Positions 1-7,793 of a DNA stretch of 64,000 nt are shown here, one piece after another. Position numbers and translations under genes: made by a program. The notes below the pieces were generated by a model. The model was not told where the DNA came from and ran no database searches. It saw only the letters and a list, made by a program, of their open reading frames with translations. Origin of the DNA: Opitutaceae bacterium (GTDB lineage Bacteria; Verrucomicrobiota; Verrucomicrobiia; Opitutales; Opitutaceae); the NCBI GenBank assembly GCA_019634615.1, contig JAHCAZ010000010.1, positions 1 to 64,000 of the forward strand, written 5' to 3'. Each line of letters begins with the position of its first letter. The stretch's first letter is position 1.

Positions 1-84
1 ACATCCTCCCTGCTGACTCATCCCGACAATAATGGCACCTATTTGAGGGACACTACACTAGGTATTGTCCGATAGAGACCGCGA

Positions 85-163
85 GGGCTGAAGGCCCGCT
101 CCATGGAACGGGCTTACAGCCCTTGGCAAATTGACGACGAATTACCTGGGGTTGCACCCCAGG
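85..163. repeat. Two adjacent hairpin-forming palindromes (REP-like)
   Basis: A nested palindrome spans 85-122: gggctg (85-90) pairs with cagccc (117-122), and gcccg (94-98) with cgggc (109-113) around the self-complementary tccatgga. A second hairpin follows at 145-163, with a perfect 7-bp stem (cctgggg/ccccagg) and a 5-base loop. Neither is followed by a T-run, so they look more like dispersed intergenic palindromes than an intrinsic terminator, although they do lie downstream of the minus-strand aldolase gene. No copy-number information is available from one window. Confidence 0.45.
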
Positions 164-173
164 CTGTTATGGG

Positions 174-237
174 TCGCGCCGTTGGCGCACGAATCGGACG
201 CGCCGTTGGCGCTCGGAGCGGGCACGCCATTGGCGCT
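174..237. repeat. Three imperfect 24-bp tandem repeats
   Basis: The 13-base core gcgccgttggcgc occurs at 176-188 and 200-212 and, with two changes, at 224-236, giving a period of exactly 24 bases. The core is itself partly palindromic. The block sits between the hairpins upstream and the end of the aldolase gene at 257. No gene in this segment is convincing. The function is unknown; it may be part of the same intergenic repeat family as the preceding hairpins. Confidence 0.45.
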
Positions 238-256
238 GAACCCTGCCCGATGCCGA

Positions 257-1327
257 TCAGCCCTTGAGCTGCTGCAGGATCTGCCCGGCGATTTTCTTCA
301 CCAGGGCCTCGACCTCGGCGTCGGGCGCGGGGCCGGTGGAGCCGGGCTTGGTCGGCGCCGAGCAGACTGCACCGGGACGGAAATCGATCGTGTCGCAGAG
401 CTCGCACTCCTTGAGGTTGGCGCGCGGGTCGGGCATGCCGAGCTTCTGGCGAAGCTCGACGAGCTCCTTCGCCTGGCTGCCGGTGAAGCGGTGCAGGCCC
501 GTCCCGAGGCCGGCGGCGATCCAGATCGTGCGGCAGTAGGAGTCGATGTTCTCCATCTTCCAGTAGGCGTCCTCGACGTCCTTGCCCCAGACGATGACGC
601 CGTGGTTCTGCATGAGGACGGCCTGGTGATCCTTGCCCACCTCACCCACCTCGTCGGCGTTGGCCGGCGTGCCGGGGGTCTGGTACTTGGCGATGCCGAT
701 CTTGCCGAGGAAGACCTCGGCCTCGGGGATCAGGCAGGACGGGATGCCGGTGTTGGCGATGGCAAAGGCGGTGGCGTGCGGCGGGTGCGCGTGGACACAC
801 GACTTGCAGGCCGGCTGGCGCTTCATGATGCCGAAGTGGGTCATGGCCTCGCTCGTGCGCTTGCGCGTGCCGGCGAGCTGCTTGCCGTCGAGGTCGACGA
901 GGCACATGTCCGCAGGCTTCATGAACCCCTTGCAGATGAGGGTCGGCGTGCAGAGGGCGAGGTTGTCACCGACGCGGATCGTGATGTTGCCGCCGTTGCC
1001 GTCGGTGTAATCACGGGTCCAGAGGCGGCGACCGATGTCGCAGATGCGTTCCTTGAGAATCTCGATCTCGGGTGAGTGGAAGAAGCGCTCGATCTCGGCC
1101 GGCGTCTTCGGGTCGGAGCCGGGCTTCCACTTGAACTCGAGGTCAGGCGTCGAGGGCTCGACCTTCGCGCCCTTGGGGGCGGCGGGGGCGGACCCGCGAC
1201 CGGGCAGAATCGAGGCGCGGCCCCGGAGGGCATCGCGGGCGGCCGGCGTGAGGATGGCGTCGTCCGGCACCGGCTGGCCGGTGCGGAGGAAGGTTTCAAC
1301 ATCCTGGGCGGTGATGACGTGGCGCAT
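257..1327 (-). CDS. Class II aldolase of a PVM-type microcompartment
   Basis: 356 residues. This is a class II (zinc) aldolase of the fuculose/rhamnulose-1-phosphate aldolase family, expected to split the deoxyketose phosphate into dihydroxyacetone phosphate and L-lactaldehyde inside the BMC. The zinc-binding histidines are visible in CVHAHPPH (about residues 180-187) and a third in QNHGVIVWG. The core is extended at both ends. The first 35 residues (VITAQDV ... PDDAILTPAARDAL) resemble N-terminal extensions seen on other BMC proteins. The last 20 or so (DAEVEALVKKIAGQILQQL) form a short amphipathic helix after a Pro/Gly-rich linker, as expected of an encapsulation peptide. It is the last gene of the minus-strand BMC operon, 38 bases after a pentamer gene. 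The sugar specificity (fuculose or rhamnulose) cannot be read from the sequence. Confidence 0.9.
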   Translation of the reverse strand: MRHVITAQDVETFLRTGQPVPDDAILTPAARDALRGRASILPGRGSAPAAPKGAKVEPSTPDLEFKWKPGSDPKTPAEIERFFHSPEIEILKERICDIGRRLWTRDYTDGNGGNITIRVGDNLALCTPTLICKGFMKPADMCLVDLDGKQLAGTRKRTSEAMTHFGIMKRQPACKSCVHAHPPHATAFAIANTGIPSCLIPEAEVFLGKIGIAKYQTPGTPANADEVGEVGKDHQAVLMQNHGVIVWGKDVEDAYWKMENIDSYCRTIWIAAGLGTGLHRFTGSQAKELVELRQKLGMPDPRANLKECELCDTIDFRPGAVCSAPTKPGSTGPAPDAEVEALVKKIAGQILQQLKG

Positions 1328-1365
1328 GGGAATTTAGGGAAGGTAGATGGCGGATTGCCAACGGC

Positions 1366-1665
1366 CTAGGCGGCCGGCGGCGTGTAAAAGATCTGGTTGA
1401 TGATGGCGGCGTTGTACGCGTCGACCGGGGTCGGCTGCGAAAACGGTGCGGTCGCTTCCGCGCCCTCGGTGAAGCCGATGATCTGGCCGAGGCCGGCGCC
1501 GAGGTTGTCGTACACGACCACGGTCGAGCCCTTGGCGAGCGGGGTCATGGGCGCGCCAGCAAACTGGGCGTGGTCGAACGGCTGCACGAGCAGGAAGCGC
1601 GCGCCCTTCAGCGCCTCGTCCTGGGCGCTGAGGGTGACCTTGCCGATGACGTAGCCGAGGCGCAT
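1366..1665 (-). CDS. BMC pentamer vertex protein (EutN/CcmL)
   Basis: 99 residues, the normal size for the EutN/CcmL (BMC-P) family, whose pentamers cap the vertices of the shell. The N-terminus MRLGYVIGKVTLSAQDEALKG is the usual first strand and loop; VVVYDNLGAGLGQIIGFTEG is the conserved central Asp-x-x-Gly-Ala-Gly turn, followed by DAYNAAIINQI. It lies 4 bases after the second pentamer gene, so the two are cotranscribed. It is one of three diverged pentamer paralogues in this operon, a count typical of PVM loci. Confidence 0.92.
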   Translation of the reverse strand: MRLGYVIGKVTLSAQDEALKGARFLLVQPFDHAQFAGAPMTPLAKGSTVVVYDNLGAGLGQIIGFTEGAEATAPFSQPTPVDAYNAAIINQIFYTPPAA

Positions 1666-1669
1666 GGGT

Positions 1670-1942
1670 TCAGGCGGCGGGCGCCGCCGGGTCGACGATG
1701 GCGCAGATGAAGTTGCGGAGCGGGGAATGCTCGTCGCCGACCAGCTCGCGGGTGGCGGAGCCGTCGGTCGAGAAGATCACGTGCTGGTGCAGCCCGGCGC
1801 CGTGGGAGTCCACGGCGAGGACGGGCGCGCCCTCCGGCTGGCCCTCGGCGTTGAGCGGCTGGCAGATCACGGTCCGGAACCGCCCCATGCTGGGGTGGCA
1901 CACGGTCGCGACCACGACGCCGTCTACGCGGGCAAGTTGCAT
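1670..1942 (-). CDS. BMC pentamer vertex protein (EutN/CcmL)
   Basis: 90 residues, EutN/CcmL family. The start MQLARVDGVVVATVCHPSMG and the central VLAVDSHGAGLHQHVIFSTDG match the family fold; the C-terminal strand CAIVDPA is shorter than in the neighbouring paralogue. The gene begins 7 bases after the aldehyde dehydrogenase gene ends. It diverges clearly from the other two pentamer proteins, so they may occupy different vertices or fill gaps under different conditions; that functional split is inference. Confidence 0.9.
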   Translation of the reverse strand: MQLARVDGVVVATVCHPSMGRFRTVICQPLNAEGQPEGAPVLAVDSHGAGLHQHVIFSTDGSATRELVGDEHSPLRNFICAIVDPAAPAA

Positions 1943-1949
1943 GGCAGGC

Positions 1950-3422
1950 TCAGTAGATCCGGAGGTTGTCGATCATCGCGCAGCGGCGCGTCCGGGTGAA
2001 GGTGCGCGGCGTGCAGATGCCCTCGCCCGTCGTCGTGGCGATGGAGTAGTTGAGGTAGCCCTCGCCACCGAGGCCGAGGCCGGCGGTGCTGGGGCCGTTC
2101 TTGACGAAGAGCGTCGTGTCGAGGGCGCGGGCCATCTGCGTCATGCGGTCGACATTGAGCGAGTGCAGGATGGCGGAGTGCTTGTAGCCGTGCTCGCTCT
2201 TGAGCGCGCAGGCCACGGCCTCGTCGAAGTTCTTCACGCGCACGACCGGGATCATGGGCATCATCTGCTCCTCCATGACGAAGGCGTGGTCGGCGTCGGT
2301 CTCGGCGAAGAGCATCGGGCAGTCGGGCGAGACGGTCGCGCCGGCGTGCTGCGCAAGGACGGCGGCATCGGCGCCGACGAGCTTGCGATTGAGCACCGGG
2401 TGCGAGCAGCCGCCCGCGTCCTTGGCGTTGGTGAACGCGACCGCGGTGAGGCGCGCGAGCTCGGCCGAGGTGAGCTTCGCGGCGCCGGCGGCGGCGAGCT
2501 CGTTCATGAAGCGCTCGGCGACGGCCTCGAGGACGAAGACCTGCTTCTCGCCGACGCAGAGGAGGTTGTTGTCGTAGGCGCCGCCCTTGATGATGTCGGA
2601 CGCGGCCTTGGCCAGGCTGCCCGTGCCGTCGACGACGACCGGCGGGTTGCCGGGGCCGGCGCAGATGGCGCGCTTGCCGGACTTCATGGCGGCGTTGACG
2701 ACACCGGGGCCGCCCGTGACGCAGAGGATGCGGGTCAGCGGGTGCGCGCACAGGGCGTTGAAGGTCTCGAGCGTCGGGTCGGCGATGAGGCACACGAGGT
2801 GCTCGATGCCGAGCTCGGCGTGGATCGCCTCGTTGAAGGCGCGGACCGCGACGGCGGCGCAGCGGGCGCCACCCGGGTGCGGGTTGACGACGACGGCGTT
2901 GCCGGCGGCGACCATGGAAACGATGTTGCCCGCGATGGTGGGCACGGAGTGCGTGACGGGCGTGACGGCGCCGATGACACCGAAGGGCGTCTGCTCCTCC
3001 ATGGTGATGCCATGGTCGCCGGACATGCCGTAGGGCCGCAGCCACTCGAGGCCGGGCACGAGCTTCACGATCTGGAGCTTCTCGACCTTGTGGTTGCGGC
3101 GGCCGATCTTGGTCTCCTCGAACTCGATGTGACCCCACTCGACGGCGTTCTTCTCGCAGAGCGTCTTGACGATCTCGATCACGCGGGCGCGGCCGGCGAG
3201 GCCCTTCTGCTGGAGCTGCGTGAAGGCCTGGTGCGCGGCGGTGCAGGCGGCGCCGACATCGGTGAAGATGCCGTAGCGCGAGTCACGGCGCGGGGCGGTG
3301 ATGATGTTGGGGGCGGCGGCCGGGGCGGACGACGCGGGCGCGGCGGAGCGGCCCAGCCCGCGCATGACTTCGTCGACGACGGCGCGCAGGAGTTTTTCGT
3401 CAAGTTGCAGCGAGTTGCTCAT
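1950..3422 (-). CDS. CoA-acylating aldehyde dehydrogenase (PduP/EutE family)
   Basis: 490 residues. It oxidises an aldehyde (here probably L-lactaldehyde) to the acyl-CoA with NAD+ and CoA in the microcompartment lumen. An N-terminal amphipathic helix at about residues 6-24 (LDEKLLRAVVDEVMRGLG) and a Pro/Ala linker precede the core, as in encapsulation peptides of PduP-type enzymes. The catalytic cysteine lies in NNLLCVGEKQVFV, and cofactor-binding segments include VTPVTHSVPT, VTGGPGVV and AGPGNPPVVVDG. It sits between two pentamer genes, 5 bases after the upstream one. The product would be converted by PduL and the acetate-kinase-like enzyme encoded upstream, regenerating CoA and giving ATP. 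Confidence 0.93.
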   Translation of the reverse strand: MSNSLQLDEKLLRAVVDEVMRGLGRSAAPASSAPAAAPNIITAPRRDSRYGIFTDVGAACTAAHQAFTQLQQKGLAGRARVIEIVKTLCEKNAVEWGHIEFEETKIGRRNHKVEKLQIVKLVPGLEWLRPYGMSGDHGITMEEQTPFGVIGAVTPVTHSVPTIAGNIVSMVAAGNAVVVNPHPGGARCAAVAVRAFNEAIHAELGIEHLVCLIADPTLETFNALCAHPLTRILCVTGGPGVVNAAMKSGKRAICAGPGNPPVVVDGTGSLAKAASDIIKGGAYDNNLLCVGEKQVFVLEAVAERFMNELAAAGAAKLTSAELARLTAVAFTNAKDAGGCSHPVLNRKLVGADAAVLAQHAGATVSPDCPMLFAETDADHAFVMEEQMMPMIPVVRVKNFDEAVACALKSEHGYKHSAILHSLNVDRMTQMARALDTTLFVKNGPSTAGLGLGGEGYLNYSIATTTGEGICTPRTFTRTRRCAMIDNLRIY

Positions 3423-3427
3423 GAGGA

Positions 3428-3742
3428 TCAGCGGGAGGCGGGCGGATAGATCTTGCGGTTGAGGACGTCCACGGTGTCGACGATGCCGATGACCACGGCG
3501 TCGACCGGGAGGGTCTTCATGCCGGTGGCCTGGCGGGCGGAGCTGCCCTGGCAGAAGAGCACGACCTCGTCGGCGCCGGCGCCGAGAGCGTCGACGGCGA
3601 CGATGGTGTTGGTGCCGGGCTTGAAGCGCTCGGGGTTGGCCTCATCGACGAGGAGGGGCCGGAGCAGGAGCAGTTTGCGACCGGTCATGGCGGCGTCTTT
3701 CTTCGTCGCGACAACCGAGCCGATGACACGGGCGAGGAACAT
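3428..3742 (-). CDS. BMC pentamer vertex protein (EutN/CcmL)
   Basis: 104 residues and the third EutN/CcmL paralogue of the operon. It starts MFLARVIGSVVATKKD and carries the long loop KLLLLRPLLVDEANPERF, then the family turn VAVDALGAGADEVVLFCQGSSAR. It retains the GSSAR motif typical of EutN/CcmL proteins, which the two smaller paralogues lack, and so is the most canonical pentamer in the set. It is transcribed between a hexamer gene and the aldehyde dehydrogenase. Confidence 0.93.
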   Translation of the reverse strand: MFLARVIGSVVATKKDAAMTGRKLLLLRPLLVDEANPERFKPGTNTIVAVDALGAGADEVVLFCQGSSARQATGMKTLPVDAVVIGIVDTVDVLNRKIYPPASR

Positions 3743-3814
3743 GGCGGGGAGCCCCCGGCCCGCGGCGGCGCCGGTCGGGAGACCGGCGGCACCGCGGCCG
3801 CGGAGGGAGGAGGG

Positions 3815-4108
3815 TTACTTTTTGGCGGGAGCGGCGAACTTCGGCAGAATCGAGGCCACGTCGTCATGCGGACGCGGGATGACCTGCACGGAGACCACTT
3901 CGCCGACGGTGCGGGCGGCCTGGGCGCCGGCGTCGGTCGCGGCCTTCACGGCGGCGACGTCGCCGACCACGATGGCGGTGACGAGGGCGTTGCCGACCTG
4001 CTTCATGGGCGCGGCGAGCGTGACGTTGGCCGACTTCAGCATGGCGTCAGTGCCGGTGACGAGCGCGGTGAGACCGCGGGTTTCGAGGAGACCGATGGCT
4101 TGGGACAT
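3815..4108 (-). CDS. BMC hexamer shell protein (BMC-H)
   Basis: 97 residues forming a single BMC domain, with [40 protein letters not shown] helix text and the C-terminal [11 protein letters not shown] tail typical of PduA/EutM-like hexamers that tile shell facets. The start at 4108 is chosen because [11 protein letters not shown] is the conserved N-terminus. The 30 bases before it are pyrimidine-rich and contain no Shine-Dalgarno match, which is also true of the other two hexamer genes. It is one of three hexamer paralogues in the operon. Confidence 0.95.
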   Translation of the reverse strand: MSQAIGLLETRGLTALVTGTDAMLKSANVTLAAPMKQVGNALVTAIVVGDVAAVKAATDAGAQAARTVGEVVSVQVIPRPHDDVASILPKFAAPAKK

Positions 4109-4152
4109 AAGGGTGTAGGAGTTGAGGATTGAGGTTAAAACGAACGGTAAAA

Positions 4153-5331
4153 TCAGGCGGCGCCGAGGTGGCGGCGCGTCTCGCGGGCGACGACGAGTTC
4201 CTCGTTGGCGGGGATCGCAAGGACGCGGGTGCGCGACGAATCGGCGGCGAGGTTGGTCTCGGGCACGCCGGCCTGGTTGCGGGCCGGATCGAGCTGGAGG
4301 CCGAGGTCCGCGAGGCCGCCGCAAACCAGGTCGCGGAGCCACGGGTTGTTCTCGCCGATGCCGCCGGTGAAGACGACGGCGTCACAGCCGCCGAGGGCGA
4401 CCCAATAGGCGCCCAGGTAGTGGCGGATGGCGTGCACGTACGTCTCGATGGCGAGCGTGGCGCGGGCGTTGCCGGCGAGTGAGGCGGCGCGGATGTCACG
4501 CAGGTCGTTGCCGACGCCCGAGAGGCCGAGGAGGCCGCCCTGCGCGGCCAGCTGCTTCTCGATCTCCGGAATGGAGAGCCCGAGCTTCCGGTGGATGTAC
4601 GGGATGGCGAAACTGTCGAGGTCCCCCACCCGGTTGTTCTGCGGCAGGCCGGACTGGGCACTGAGGCCCATGCTGGTGCCGATGGCGATGCCGTTGCGGA
4701 TGCCGGTGACGGAACTCGAGCCACCGAGGTGGCACGAGATCACGCGGAGCGGCGCGCCGGGCAGGTCTTTGGGGCCGGCCTGGTAGAGCTCGCGCACGAC
4801 CTGGGCGACGTCGGCCCGGCCGAGGAGCTCGGCCGAGCGCTCGGCGATGAACTTGTGGCTGGCCCCGTGGAAGCCGTAGCGGCGCACGCCGGCCTGGAAC
4901 CAGGCCTCGGGCACGGCGTAGCGGCGGGCCGGATCGGCGACCCACTGGTAGAACGCGGTCTCGAAGAGCGCGACCAGCGGGACGCCGGGGAGCTTCTGGC
5001 GGAACTGCCGGATGCCGGCGGCGTAGACCGGGTTGTGCGCGGGGGCGAGGTCGGCGGCCGCCATGAGCGCAGCCTCCACCTTCTCATCGGCCGTGAGGCA
5101 GCCGGTGACCTCGCCGCCGTGGACAGCCTTGAAGCCAACCGCGTGCACATCCTTGGCCGAGCGCAGGTGCCCGGCCGACTGCAGCGACGCGAGACAGTCC
5201 TCGATGGCGCGGCCGAAATCGGTCACGCGCTCATAGCCGCCCTTGGCGACGAGCGTCTCCGCCCCATCCGCGAAGCGGAACAGGCGGTACTTGAACGACG
5301 TCGAGCCGAGGTTGGCGACGAGGATGTTCAT
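4153..5331 (-). CDS. ackA: Acetate/propionate-kinase family enzyme
   Basis: 392 residues, slightly shorter than most acetate kinases. It would convert an acyl phosphate and ADP into the acid and ATP, here most likely lactyl- or acetyl-phosphate made by PduL. Recognisable elements are [14 protein letters not shown] at the start, [12 protein letters not shown], the GTSMG turn, [12 protein letters not shown] and VFTGGIGEN. Some positions depart from the classical consensus (for example CHLGGSSS where HLGNG is usual), consistent with a BMC-associated paralogue with a different acyl substrate. An upstream ATG would add 21 residues, but the conserved N-terminus begins at 5331. The gene sits between two hexamer genes, indicating that substrate-level phosphorylation is part of this operon. 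Confidence 0.88.
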   Translation of the reverse strand: MNILVANLGSTSFKYRLFRFADGAETLVAKGGYERVTDFGRAIEDCLASLQSAGHLRSAKDVHAVGFKAVHGGEVTGCLTADEKVEAALMAAADLAPAHNPVYAAGIRQFRQKLPGVPLVALFETAFYQWVADPARRYAVPEAWFQAGVRRYGFHGASHKFIAERSAELLGRADVAQVVRELYQAGPKDLPGAPLRVISCHLGGSSSVTGIRNGIAIGTSMGLSAQSGLPQNNRVGDLDSFAIPYIHRKLGLSIPEIEKQLAAQGGLLGLSGVGNDLRDIRAASLAGNARATLAIETYVHAIRHYLGAYWVALGGCDAVVFTGGIGENNPWLRDLVCGGLADLGLQLDPARNQAGVPETNLAADSSRTRVLAIPANEELVVARETRRHLGAA

Positions 5332-5369
5332 CGGGTCAGGGCAGCGAACCGGGTTCGGGCCGGATGGAA

Positions 5370-5660
5370 TCAGGCGGTCGGGGGCGTGAGCCACTTGCCG
5401 AGGCCGGCGAGGTCGTCGTGCGGCCGCGGGATGACCTGGACGCTGACGATTTCGCCGACGCGCTTGCCGGCTTCGGCGCCGGCTTCGACGGCGGCCTTGA
5501 CGGCGGCGACGTCGCCGCGGAAGAACGCGGCCACGTAACCGGAGCCGACGGCCTCGTAGCCGGTCATGACCACGTTGGCGGCCTTGAGGGCGGCGTCAGC
5601 AGCCTCGGTGAGGGTGCAGAAGCCTTTGGTTTCGATGATGCCTAGAGCGGACTGTGCCAT
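5370..5660 (-). CDS. BMC hexamer shell protein (BMC-H)
   Basis: 96 residues, a single BMC domain: MAQSALGIIETKGFCTLTEA, the [20 protein letters not shown] helix and the [11 protein letters not shown] tail. It differs from the first hexamer in the loop around the pore (GYEAVGSGYVA), so pore size or selectivity may differ. No purine-rich Shine-Dalgarno precedes the start; the leader contains aacctcaa, as does that of the 3815-4108 gene. It is cotranscribed with the acetate-kinase-like gene downstream. Confidence 0.95.
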   Translation of the reverse strand: MAQSALGIIETKGFCTLTEAADAALKAANVVMTGYEAVGSGYVAAFFRGDVAAVKAAVEAGAEAGKRVGEIVSVQVIPRPHDDLAGLGKWLTPPTA

Positions 5661-5704
5661 GGGAGTAGGAAGGATTGACGAACGTTGAGGTTGGGAAGCC
5701 GCGC

Positions 5705-5977
5705 TCAGGCGAGACCGAGCTGCTTCAGCAGGTCGCCGTGCGGGCGGGCGATGACGTGCGAGCAGACGAGCTCGCCGACGCGCTTGGCGGCCTCGGCGCC
5801 GGCCTCGACGGAGGCCTTGACCGAACCGACGTCGCCCTTGACCACGACGGTCACGAAGCCGCCGCCGATTTGAACCGTGCGCACAAGCGAGACGCTTGCC
5901 GCCTTGACCATGGCGTCGCTGGCTTCGATGGAGCCAGTGTAGCCGCGGGTTTCTACGAGACCGATGGAATCACTCAT
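5705..5977 (-). CDS. BMC hexamer shell protein (BMC-H)
   Basis: 90 residues, a single BMC domain with MSDSIGLVETRGYTGSIEASD, VVVKGDVGSVKASVEAGAEA and a shortened C-terminal tail (SHVIARPHGDLLKQLGLA). It is the shortest of the three hexamers here. The pore-loop region reads VQIGGGFVTV. It follows the PduL gene by 42 bases. Three different BMC-H and three BMC-P paralogues with no trimer (BMC-T) gene in view suggest a shell assembled from these six types, unless further shell genes lie outside the window. Confidence 0.95.
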   Translation of the reverse strand: MSDSIGLVETRGYTGSIEASDAMVKAASVSLVRTVQIGGGFVTVVVKGDVGSVKASVEAGAEAAKRVGELVCSHVIARPHGDLLKQLGLA

Positions 5978-6019
5978 TGTGTATTGGGTTTGAGGGTGGA
6001 GATACGAACGGGAAAGTTA

Positions 6020-6694
6020 TCAGGGGATCAGCTCGACCGGGGTGTCGGGCCCGAGTTCGCAGGCGTTGCCCTCGTCGGTGTCGATGTGCACCTCGAGCTT
6101 GAAGTCGGCATGCACGCGGACGAGCAGGCGGTCGAACGTTATGCCGCAGGGGCCGCCGACGCGGAGCTTCATGAAGTCACCGGCCTTCACGCCGTAGAAC
6201 GCGGCGTCGTCCGGGTGCATGTGCGCGTGCGGCGCGGCGCGGATCACGCCCTCCTCGAGCTCGAGGAAGCCCGCGGGGCCCATGAGCATGCAGCCGGGCG
6301 TGCCCTTGATGTTGCCCGACTGGCGGACAGGGGCGTCGAAGCCGAGCGCGACGGCGTCGGTGCGGGCGAGCTCGACCTGGTTGAGGTCGCGGCAGGGGCC
6401 GAGGATGCGAAGATTGGAGATGATGCGGCTGCGCGGGCCGACGAGCGTGACCATTTCCTGCGCGGCGAACTGGTCCTTCTGATACAGCCACTTCATCGGC
6501 GTGAGCGTGCGGCCCTTGCCGAAGAGCGTCTCGACCGCCTGCGGCGTCAGGTGGCAGTGACGGGCGCTAATGTTGACGAGGAGGGGATTCGGCGCCTGCG
6601 CGCCCTTCGGGGCCGGCTTGCCCAGTCGCGCATACAAGGCCCGACGCACAAGATGCTCGATTTCAGCACGGTGGGGAGCAGGGGGAGGCAACAT
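6020..6694 (-). CDS. pduL: PduL-type phosphate acyltransferase
   Basis: 224 residues. It exchanges CoA of an acyl-CoA for phosphate, regenerating CoA inside the microcompartment. Zinc ligands are visible in NISARHCHLT (HxH) and in AAPHAHMHPDDA; the two repeated PduL barrel halves are recognisable. Just after the chosen start, EIEHLVRRALYARLG forms an amphipathic helix followed by a Lys/Pro/Gly linker, an encapsulation peptide like that on the aldehyde dehydrogenase. The start at 6694 is preferred because an upstream ATG (6754) adds residues unlike the family. It is the first gene of the BMC operon and its upstream region holds the likely promoter. Confidence 0.92.
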   Translation of the reverse strand: MLPPPAPHRAEIEHLVRRALYARLGKPAPKGAQAPNPLLVNISARHCHLTPQAVETLFGKGRTLTPMKWLYQKDQFAAQEMVTLVGPRSRIISNLRILGPCRDLNQVELARTDAVALGFDAPVRQSGNIKGTPGCMLMGPAGFLELEEGVIRAAPHAHMHPDDAAFYGVKAGDFMKLRVGGPCGITFDRLLVRVHADFKLEVHIDTDEGNACELGPDTPVELIP

Positions 6695-6750
6695 GGCAGG
6701 GTGAATATTGCGACGGAGAACAACGCTTGTGAGCCGCGGATCGACCCGCT

Positions 6751-6800
6751 GCAAGCAATTTTGAGATATTTTGAACCAAATCTACCAAAATCTATCATTT
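6751..6800 (-). promoter_or_regulatory. AT-rich probable promoter/operator region of the BMC operon
   Basis: This 50-base stretch upstream of pduL is strikingly AT-rich for the window. On the plus strand it contains a near-perfect direct repeat, accaaatct (6775-6783) followed immediately by accaaaatct (6784-6793); on the transcribed strand this reads agattttggtagatttggt, followed by tcaaaatatctcaaaattg, which offers plausible -10-like hexamers. The direct repeat could bind a regulator of the operon. No regulator gene is adjacent in the window, and the exact transcription start cannot be placed by eye. Confidence 0.35.
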
Positions 6801-6861
6801 CGGCCGGCGAGAAGTGATTCTCGTCCGGCATGACTCTGCCTCCGATCCGATCCAAGTCGGC

Positions 6862-7704
6862 TCAGAGCACGATGTTATCAATCAACCGAATCTCGTCCAC
6901 CCACGCGGAGATGGCCAGCATGGACCGGCCGGGGACCAGTTCGCGGACTGGCTCCATGGTCTGAAGGTCGACCACGGTGATGTAGATGATGCGGACGCGG
7001 CGGTGCTGGCTCAGGATGTGCGTGGCCTCGGCGATGAGCCGGTCGGGGCTGCGCACGCCGGAGTCGAACATCTCCTTCACGCGGGTGAGCGCCTTGCTGA
7101 GGGCGAGCGACTCCTGGCGCTGGCTGGTGGTGAACTCACGGTTGCGCACGCCGGCGGCGAGACCATCGGGCTCGCGCACGGTGGGGACGACGACGACCTC
7201 GACGTCGAAATGCAGGTCGGCGACCATCTTGCGGACGACGGCGGCGCGCTGGGCCGTCTTCTGGCCGAAATACGCGAACTGGGGCCGGATGATGTTGAAC
7301 AGCTTGGCCGTCAGGGTCGCGACGCCGCGGAAATGCGCGGGGCGGGACTGGCCGCAGAGCGGCTTGCTCAGCACCTCCTCGGCGACGTAGGTCGAGAAGC
7401 CGCGCGGATAGATCTCCTCGGTGGCCGGGGCGAAGACGATCGCCGCCCCGCAGCGCTCGCACCGCTGCACGTCCTCGTCGAAGCTGCGCGGGTACTTCGC
7501 CATGATCTCGTTGGGGGCGAACTGCAGCGGGTTGACGACGATGGAAACGATCACGACATCGGCGCGCGCGGCGGCGGCGCGGACCAGGGCCTCCTGGCCG
7601 GAGTGCAGCGCGCCCATGGTTGGAACCAGCGCCAGGGTCTTGCCGGCGGCCCGCAATTGGGCGGCCACGGTCTGCATCTCGGTCGTCGTCGTGATCGTTT
7701 GCAT
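6862..7704 (-). CDS. panC: Pantoate-beta-alanine ligase (pantothenate synthetase), divergent active site
   Basis: 280 residues, normal PanC length. PanC joins pantoate and beta-alanine with ATP to make pantothenate, the CoA precursor. Family landmarks are clear: [47 protein letters not shown] and [16 protein letters not shown]. Several residues normally catalytic are changed. The second histidine of the HxGH motif is Gln (ALHSGQ), FGEKDxQQ reads FGQKTAQR, and the usual MSSRN reads LAAGVRN. It may be a functional lineage variant or a paralogue with altered activity; I cannot exclude a second panC elsewhere. The start at 7704 matches the family N-terminus. It is transcribed divergently from dapL. 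Confidence 0.85.
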   Translation of the reverse strand: MQTITTTTEMQTVAAQLRAAGKTLALVPTMGALHSGQEALVRAAAARADVVIVSIVVNPLQFAPNEIMAKYPRSFDEDVQRCERCGAAIVFAPATEEIYPRGFSTYVAEEVLSKPLCGQSRPAHFRGVATLTAKLFNIIRPQFAYFGQKTAQRAAVVRKMVADLHFDVEVVVVPTVREPDGLAAGVRNREFTTSQRQESLALSKALTRVKEMFDSGVRSPDRLIAEATHILSQHRRVRIIYITVVDLQTMEPVRELVPGRSMLAISAWVDEIRLIDNIVL

Positions 7705-7793
7705 GGGGGATGGGACGCGCGGGGGCGAACGTCGGGCTTGAACTAACCCGAGCCGGCGAGTTTGTTCAAGTTTTTCACCCAGCTTCCACACCC

